Source: an uncultured Haloferula sp.
Lineage (GTDB): Bacteria; Verrucomicrobiota; Verrucomicrobiae; Verrucomicrobiales; Akkermansiaceae
Reading direction: 5' to 3'
Length of the DNA: 8,679 nt
Assembly (NCBI GenBank): GCA_946481625.1
Contig: CAMLOZ010000114.1
Coordinates: 1 to 8,679 of the forward strand
Shown: one piece after another, positions 5,134-8,679 of the stretch
Position numbering within the stretch: the stretch's first letter is position 1
How the letters are laid out: the number at the start of each line of letters is the position of its first letter
The notes under the pieces: generated by a model
What the model saw: the letters and a program-made list of their open reading frames with translations, nothing else
The model's database searches: none
Told to the model about the DNA's origin: nothing
Translations under genes and position numbers: made by a program

Positions 5134-7867
5134 GCCATACGGAACCGGGTGCTCCATCCCCGCCCGCACCGGCATGTCGCCCCCTTCCCGCCCCCTCTGT
5201 TTTTCGTCCGCCGCCTTCGCGCTACTGGCAGGAACGTCGACATGGGCCGCCGACGTGGAAGGCGCGCTCGCCCGCCACGATCTCGCTGCGGCGGAGGCCG
5301 AGTTGGAGTCCGTTGCCTCCGATTGGGAGGCGGCTTGGAAGGAAAGCGGCAAGGACGCGGACGCCCTCGAATACGGCCGCACCCTGCAGGCGCTCGGTAT
5401 CGTGGAGCGGGAGGCGGGCAAGGCGGCCGAAGCCCTTCCTCATCTGGAACAAGCCGTCACCCTGCTCGGCGCAGCCGCATCCGCCGAAAAGGCCGACATC
5501 ATCGAAGCTCTGGCGCTCGCCCGCCAGGATCTCGGCAAGGCGGCGGAGGCCGAGACCGGCCTGCGGCAGGTGATCGCCCTGCGCGAAAACCTGGCCCCGG
5601 TGGAGCGGGAGCCCGCCCTCTCCCTCGGCCGCGATCACCTCGCGCTCAATTTGCTTTCCCAAGGCAAGTATGCGGAGGCGGGAGCTCTCTTCGAGGATTC
5701 CCTCGCCGCCACCCCCGCAAACGATCCTCTCCTCCGTGCACGCCGTCTTGGCTACCGTGCGCGCTACCTGCACACCCTCGGCAGCCATTCGCGTGCCGTC
5801 ACCGCTTGCCGGGAGGCCTTGGCGTTTCCTTTCGAGGATCCCGAACTCCGCCTCAGCTTGGAAAGCCAGCTTGCGCTCGCCCAGCTCCGCCTGGGCAAAA
5901 CCGCCGAAGCCCGGCAAGGGATGGACGAAGCCGCCGACCGCGCCCGCGATCTCTACCGCGATCCTGCCTCCGCGTTCCGTGCCTTCCCCTACCTCAACAA
6001 TCTCGGCGCGCTCGACCTTTCCCTCGGCAATGCCGCCGAAGCCCGCGCCGCCTTCGCCGAAGCGCTCGCTTTATTAGAGCGATCCGTCGGCAAGGATCAC
6101 CCCTCGCTGATCCTTCCCCTCAACCACCTCGGCTGTGCCGAGCAGGCCGCGGGCGATCCCGGAAAAGCCCGCGAAACCCTCCGCCGCGCCGCCGACCTGC
6201 AGGCGAAGTATCTTCCCGAGATCCACCTGCGGGTTGCGGAAACCGCACGCAACCTCGCCCGCAACGCCATCCTCCTGCAGGCGGCCGATGCCCCGCAGGA
6301 AATCGACCGGGCCACCGCCACCGGCCTCGAGCTCCTCGACCAACTGATCGTCTCCGGGAGCGAACAGGAACGGCTGAATTTCCTCCAGCTCATGGACCTC
6401 GTGTCCCTGCCCTGTGCCACCGGCGATGGCATCCGGATCGCCGACGTACTGGCGGCAACCAAAGCCCGGCTCCTCGATGCGATGCTCGATCCCGGTGGCA
6501 AATCCCCACGATCGCGACCGGATTGGAAACAGATCCAGGCGGCTCTCAAGCCCGGCACCGCATTGGTCGATACCTGCCGCTACACTACCATCGATGCCGA
6601 CCCGGAGGTCCGCTACGGCGCGGTGGTTCTTCTACCGGAAGGACCGCCGAAGTGGGTGCCGCTCGGCAGCGGTGCCGATCTCGACCGCTGGCTGGAGGCC
6701 TTCCGGAAACGACTCACCTGGCGTGCGGGCGAACTGGCCGGCAAAAGCAGCGCCCCTCCCACCCTGACGCTGCGGAGCGTCTTGCGCTCGCTCCATGAGG
6801 CGTTCTGGGAGCCGGTGGCCCGCGAACTCCCTCCCGGTACCGAGCACATCGCCTTCTCGCCCGATGGAGCCCTCCACTTCCTCCCGCTGCCGGTCTTGCT
6901 CGACGGCTCGATGCAGCCGCTCTGCACCCGCCACCGCCAGATCGTGACCGTCACCAGCGCCCGCGATCTGCGCGGCGCGGCCTCCCCCGTGAAACTCGGC
7001 GGCGAGCCATGGGCGGTCCTCGGCGTCTCCGAGTTCCCGAAGAGCGGTTTGCCCCCCGGCGACGACCGCTTGCTGGAAGTCCTTTCCCATCTCGATTCCA
7101 TGCCCGGCACGGCGGATGAAACCCGCCGCCTGAAGAAGCTCGCCCCCCGCGGCTCGGTTTTCCTGCAAGACGGTGCGGCGAACGAGCCGGCCCTGGCCCA
7201 TCTCAACCCCGCTCCCGGGGTGCTCCACCTCGGCTGCCACGCCTTCTTCCTGCCGGCTCACGTGGCGTCGGGTGCCACCGTGGACTTCGACGAGAATGCG
7301 GACCTGCTCTATTCCGGCGGCCTGCTCCTTCACCGTGCGGCCCTGCGCGGCGCGGAGAGCCCGCTACTCTCCGGCGAGGATGATCTGCTCTTCCCCGGCG
7401 AGGTGGCGAAGCTGCCCTTGAAGGGAACCCGCCTCGTCACGCTCTCGTCCTGTGAATCCGGTGCGGGCACCGCCGTCTCGGGAGAGGGCTTGCTCGGCTT
7501 GCGGCGCGGCTTCGCCCTCGCGGGTGCGCGGGAGATCGCGGTCGCGCTCTGGCCGGTGTCGGATCGCTCCACGCCGGAGTTCATGGAGCGCTTCTATCGG
7601 CTCGCCCTCGCCTCGGACCGCCCGGCCCAGGCCCTGTGGCAATGCCAGCGCGAGTTCCTGACGAAGGCCGGCGACGACAACGCCTTCGAAGCCGCCGTGC
7701 TGAGATACGGCCCTTTCGTGATCAGCCAGAACACGCCCCTTGAAACCGGCGGGGAAATCGTGGTCGGGGAGAGATCATCCCCCTGGAGAAGAGCTTGGGT
7801 CTTGCTGCCGCTGCTGGTCTTCCTTGCGGCTCGCTGGCGCGCGAAGCGAAGTAGCGCGGCTTTGTAA
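5129..7867 (+). CDS. Secreted TPR-CHAT domain cysteine protease with C-terminal membrane anchor
   Basis: The protein has 912 residues from ATG 5129, or 897 from ATG 5174, which places a standard signal peptide at its N-terminus (MSPPSRPL then SAAFALLAGTSTWA, cleavage near residue 40). About seven TPR-like helical pairs follow (about 84-115, 122-155, 168-196, 203-234, 242-276, 285-321, 327-363). The CHAT domain spans about 548-866 and keeps both catalytic residues of this caspase-like fold: H704 in LHLGCHAFF and C775 in TLSSCESGAG. The later conserved stretch GLRRGFALAGAREIAVALWPV is also present. Residues 889-903 are hydrophobic and flanked by arginines, suggesting a short C-terminal anchor. 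The substrate is unknown. CHAT proteases are best known from TPR-CHAT of Craspase and from gasdermin-activating systems, but neither Cas genes nor a gasdermin are seen. The stop codon lies inside a REP-like hairpin, so the last residues may be repeat-derived. Confidence 0.9.
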   Translation: MMPYGTGCSIPARTGMSPPSRPLCFSSAAFALLAGTSTWAADVEGALARHDLAAAEAELESVASDWEAAWKESGKDADALEYGRTLQALGIVEREAGKAAEALPHLEQAVTLLGAAASAEKADIIEALALARQDLGKAAEAETGLRQVIALRENLAPVEREPALSLGRDHLALNLLSQGKYAEAGALFEDSLAATPANDPLLRARRLGYRARYLHTLGSHSRAVTACREALAFPFEDPELRLSLESQLALAQLRLGKTAEARQGMDEAADRARDLYRDPASAFRAFPYLNNLGALDLSLGNAAEARAAFAEALALLERSVGKDHPSLILPLNHLGCAEQAAGDPGKARETLRRAADLQAKYLPEIHLRVAETARNLARNAILLQAADAPQEIDRATATGLELLDQLIVSGSEQERLNFLQLMDLVSLPCATGDGIRIADVLAATKARLLDAMLDPGGKSPRSRPDWKQIQAALKPGTALVDTCRYTTIDADPEVRYGAVVLLPEGPPKWVPLGSGADLDRWLEAFRKRLTWRAGELAGKSSAPPTLTLRSVLRSLHEAFWEPVARELPPGTEHIAFSPDGALHFLPLPVLLDGSMQPLCTRHRQIVTVTSARDLRGAASPVKLGGEPWAVLGVSEFPKSGLPPGDDRLLEVLSHLDSMPGTADETRRLKKLAPRGSVFLQDGAANEPALAHLNPAPGVLHLGCHAFFLPAHVASGATVDFDENADLLYSGGLLLHRAALRGAESPLLSGEDDLLFPGEVAKLPLKGTRLVTLSSCESGAGTAVSGEGLLGLRRGFALAGAREIAVALWPVSDRSTPEFMERFYRLALASDRPAQALWQCQREFLTKAGDDNAFEAAVLRYGPFVISQNTPLETGGEIVVGERSSPWRRAWVLLPLLVFLAARWRAKRSSAAL

Positions 7868-7877
7868 GCCGCGGTCG
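7848..7877 (+). repeat. REP-like palindrome, copy 1 (contains the CHAT stop codon)
   Basis: GAAGTAG is followed by a perfect 8-bp stem, CGCGGCTT (7855-7862) with AAGCCGCG (7866-7873), a TGT loop, then GTCG. The TAA of the CHAT gene (7865-7867) falls in the loop and right arm. Copy 2 has the same architecture in opposite orientation. Confidence 0.7.
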
Positions 7878-7922
7878 CAAACGTCGTCCCCTTTCGGCTT
7901 CGCTACCTTACACCCCACCACA

Positions 7923-7952
7923 CGGTCGCGGGATACAATCCCGCGCTACTTC
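7923..7952 (-). repeat. REP-like palindrome, copy 2 (abuts and overlaps the tpsA stop codon)
   Basis: Read on the minus strand it is GAAGTAG, stem CGCGGGAT with ATCCCGCG (7945-7938 with 7934-7927), TGT loop, then ACCG. Relative to copy 1 the inner stem changes from CTT/AAG to GAT/ATC, so both sides change together and pairing is kept. The tpsA stop TAG (7948-7946) is part of the conserved GAAGTAG flank. Confidence 0.7.
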
Positions 7953-8679
7953 TTCACCGGGGTGCTGCCGCCGCGCATGCCGAAGAACGACGCTCGCTGG
8001 AGCATCGGCTTCTTGTCTCGGCCGGCGACCTGGGAAGCCCCGCCCTTGCGATCGCGGCTGCCATCCGCGCTCGCGGAAACGGGAGTGCTGTTCGCCACGG
8101 TGCGGGATGCCATGACCGCCGATCCGTCGGGGCGCTTCACGGCAGGAATCTTGAGCGTCGAGGGGCTGAGCGCCGAAACCGAGTCACCCTCGTTCGGCTT
8201 GATCGATGCGCCGTGCTCGACCTTCCCATTCTTCGACACGGTGCCGACCATGATGCCTTGGCCGTGATTCACGATTTTTCCGTTGTTGCCGACTTCCAGG
8301 AAGATGCGCCCGCTCCCGGTGTCGAGCCGGCCCTTGTTGGAGACCTCGCTGCCGGCGGCAATCTCGATCCGGCTTGCACGGGTTTCGCCAAGGTGGAGCA
8401 CGAAACCGTTGCCGCTTCCCACCTTCATCTTCCGTCCGTTCGCGGCGGGATCGACGGTGATTTCGGTGCCCGCCGCCATGCGCACGCTATCCGCGGCCTT
8501 CAGCTTCGCGCCGCGCCCCACATCGATCCACCGCCCGGCCAGGACGACATCGCCACCCGTGGCGCGGATGTGTCCGCTCACGCTCAACCCGTTGAACCCG
8601 GCCGGATCCCCGCTCAGCGTGTAGCCGCCACCGCTCAGGAAGGCGGTCGGATTCGCATCGAGAGCGCCCATCGTCACGG
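7946..8679 (-). CDS. C-terminal part of a filamentous-haemagglutinin-like TpsA exoprotein (5' end outside window)
   Basis: An open minus-strand frame enters from the right edge (first full codon 8677-8675, a GTG read here as valine) and runs 243 residues to TAG at 7948-7946. The first 130 or so residues are a run of short beta-strands with GG turns (SGHIRATGGDVVLAGRWIDVG, AADSVRMAAGTEITV, GSGRIFLEVGNNGKIVNHG), the pattern of the right-handed beta-helix in FHA-type two-partner secretion proteins. The rest is polar, Ser/Lys/Arg-rich and probably disordered, without a recognised anchor. The TPS secretion domain would lie in the unseen N-terminus, so the assignment rests on the helix pattern and on the TpsB gene nearby. 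It is convergent with the CHAT gene, with 78 bases between the two coding regions. The last residues may have been reset by the REP-like copy that supplies the stop codon. Confidence 0.7.
   Translation of the reverse strand, partial: VTMGALDANPTAFLSGGGYTLSGDPAGFNGLSVSGHIRATGGDVVLAGRWIDVGRGAKLKAADSVRMAAGTEITVDPAANGRKMKVGSGNGFVLHLGETRASRIEIAAGSEVSNKGRLDTGSGRIFLEVGNNGKIVNHGQGIMVGTVSKNGKVEHGASIKPNEGDSVSALSPSTLKIPAVKRPDGSAVMASRTVANSTPVSASADGSRDRKGGASQVAGRDKKPMLQRASFFGMRGGSTPVKK

Noticed and set aside
4933..6798. A 621-codon open plus-strand frame overlapping the CHAT gene
   Set aside because: Its translation is Arg/Pro/Gly-rich without any family motif, whereas the overlapping frame gives TPRs and an intact CHAT domain. 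It is a high-GC shadow.
5129..7867. A Craspase-type (gRAMP with TPR-CHAT) or gasdermin defence system
   Set aside because: No Cas7-11-like, Cas1/2 or gasdermin gene is present, and the CHAT protein carries a signal peptide, which does not fit a cytoplasmic defence role.
7848..7952. CRISPR repeats or insertion-sequence terminal inverted repeats
   Set aside because: There are only two copies, each itself palindromic, with no regular spacers and no transposase between them; the architecture is REP-like.

Overview
The window is a GC-rich stretch of bacterial DNA whose gene content points to the Verrucomicrobiota, probably near Luteolibacter or Haloferula. The signs are a secreted peptidase with the C-terminal module common in that phylum (a degenerate D-x-D-x-D calcium-type motif, then a beta domain with a 'sTDLxxW' signature), an FG-GAP/VCBS protein with DLNGDGKPD, TPR-CHAT and two-partner-secretion genes side by side, and starts without Shine-Dalgarno sites. 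The taxon is an inference from style; there is no marker gene.

Left part (1-1550). The 3' end of an FG-GAP/VCBS repeat protein is followed on the same strand by a small VOC (glyoxalase-fold) protein. A C-terminal SRPBCC (START-like) fragment converges on it from the minus strand. Upstream of that fragment, 990-1403 codes for nothing recognisable but is packed with short and long inverted repeats, mostly with C-rich loops. The SRPBCC reading frame loses its family resemblance just before this block, so the gene appears truncated by it.

Central and right part (1551-8679). This looks like one functional neighbourhood. A TpsB/FhaC-type outer-membrane transporter (minus strand) is divergent from a secreted subtilisin-like S8 peptidase (plus). 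Next comes a long TPR-CHAT protease (plus) with a signal peptide and a hydrophobic C-terminal anchor. Convergent with it, and running out of the window, is a beta-helical filamentous-haemagglutinin-like TpsA exoprotein (minus). My reading is a two-partner secretion locus carrying two proteases: TpsB exports TpsA, the S8 enzyme may mature it (as SphB1 does for FhaB in Bordetella), and the CHAT protease may act in the periplasm.

Non-coding structure is unusually rich. The 250 bp before the CHAT gene can fold into a three-way junction (8-bp closing helix, GAAA-capped hairpin, 10-bp hairpin) with a competing 7-bp pairing, followed by a hairpin that covers the first candidate start codon. Between the CHAT and TpsA genes lie two inverted REP-like palindromes whose stems differ by compensatory changes. 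One contains the CHAT stop codon, and the other lies against and overlaps the TpsA stop codon. AT-rich patches lie on both sides of tpsB and share an 18-of-20 direct repeat.
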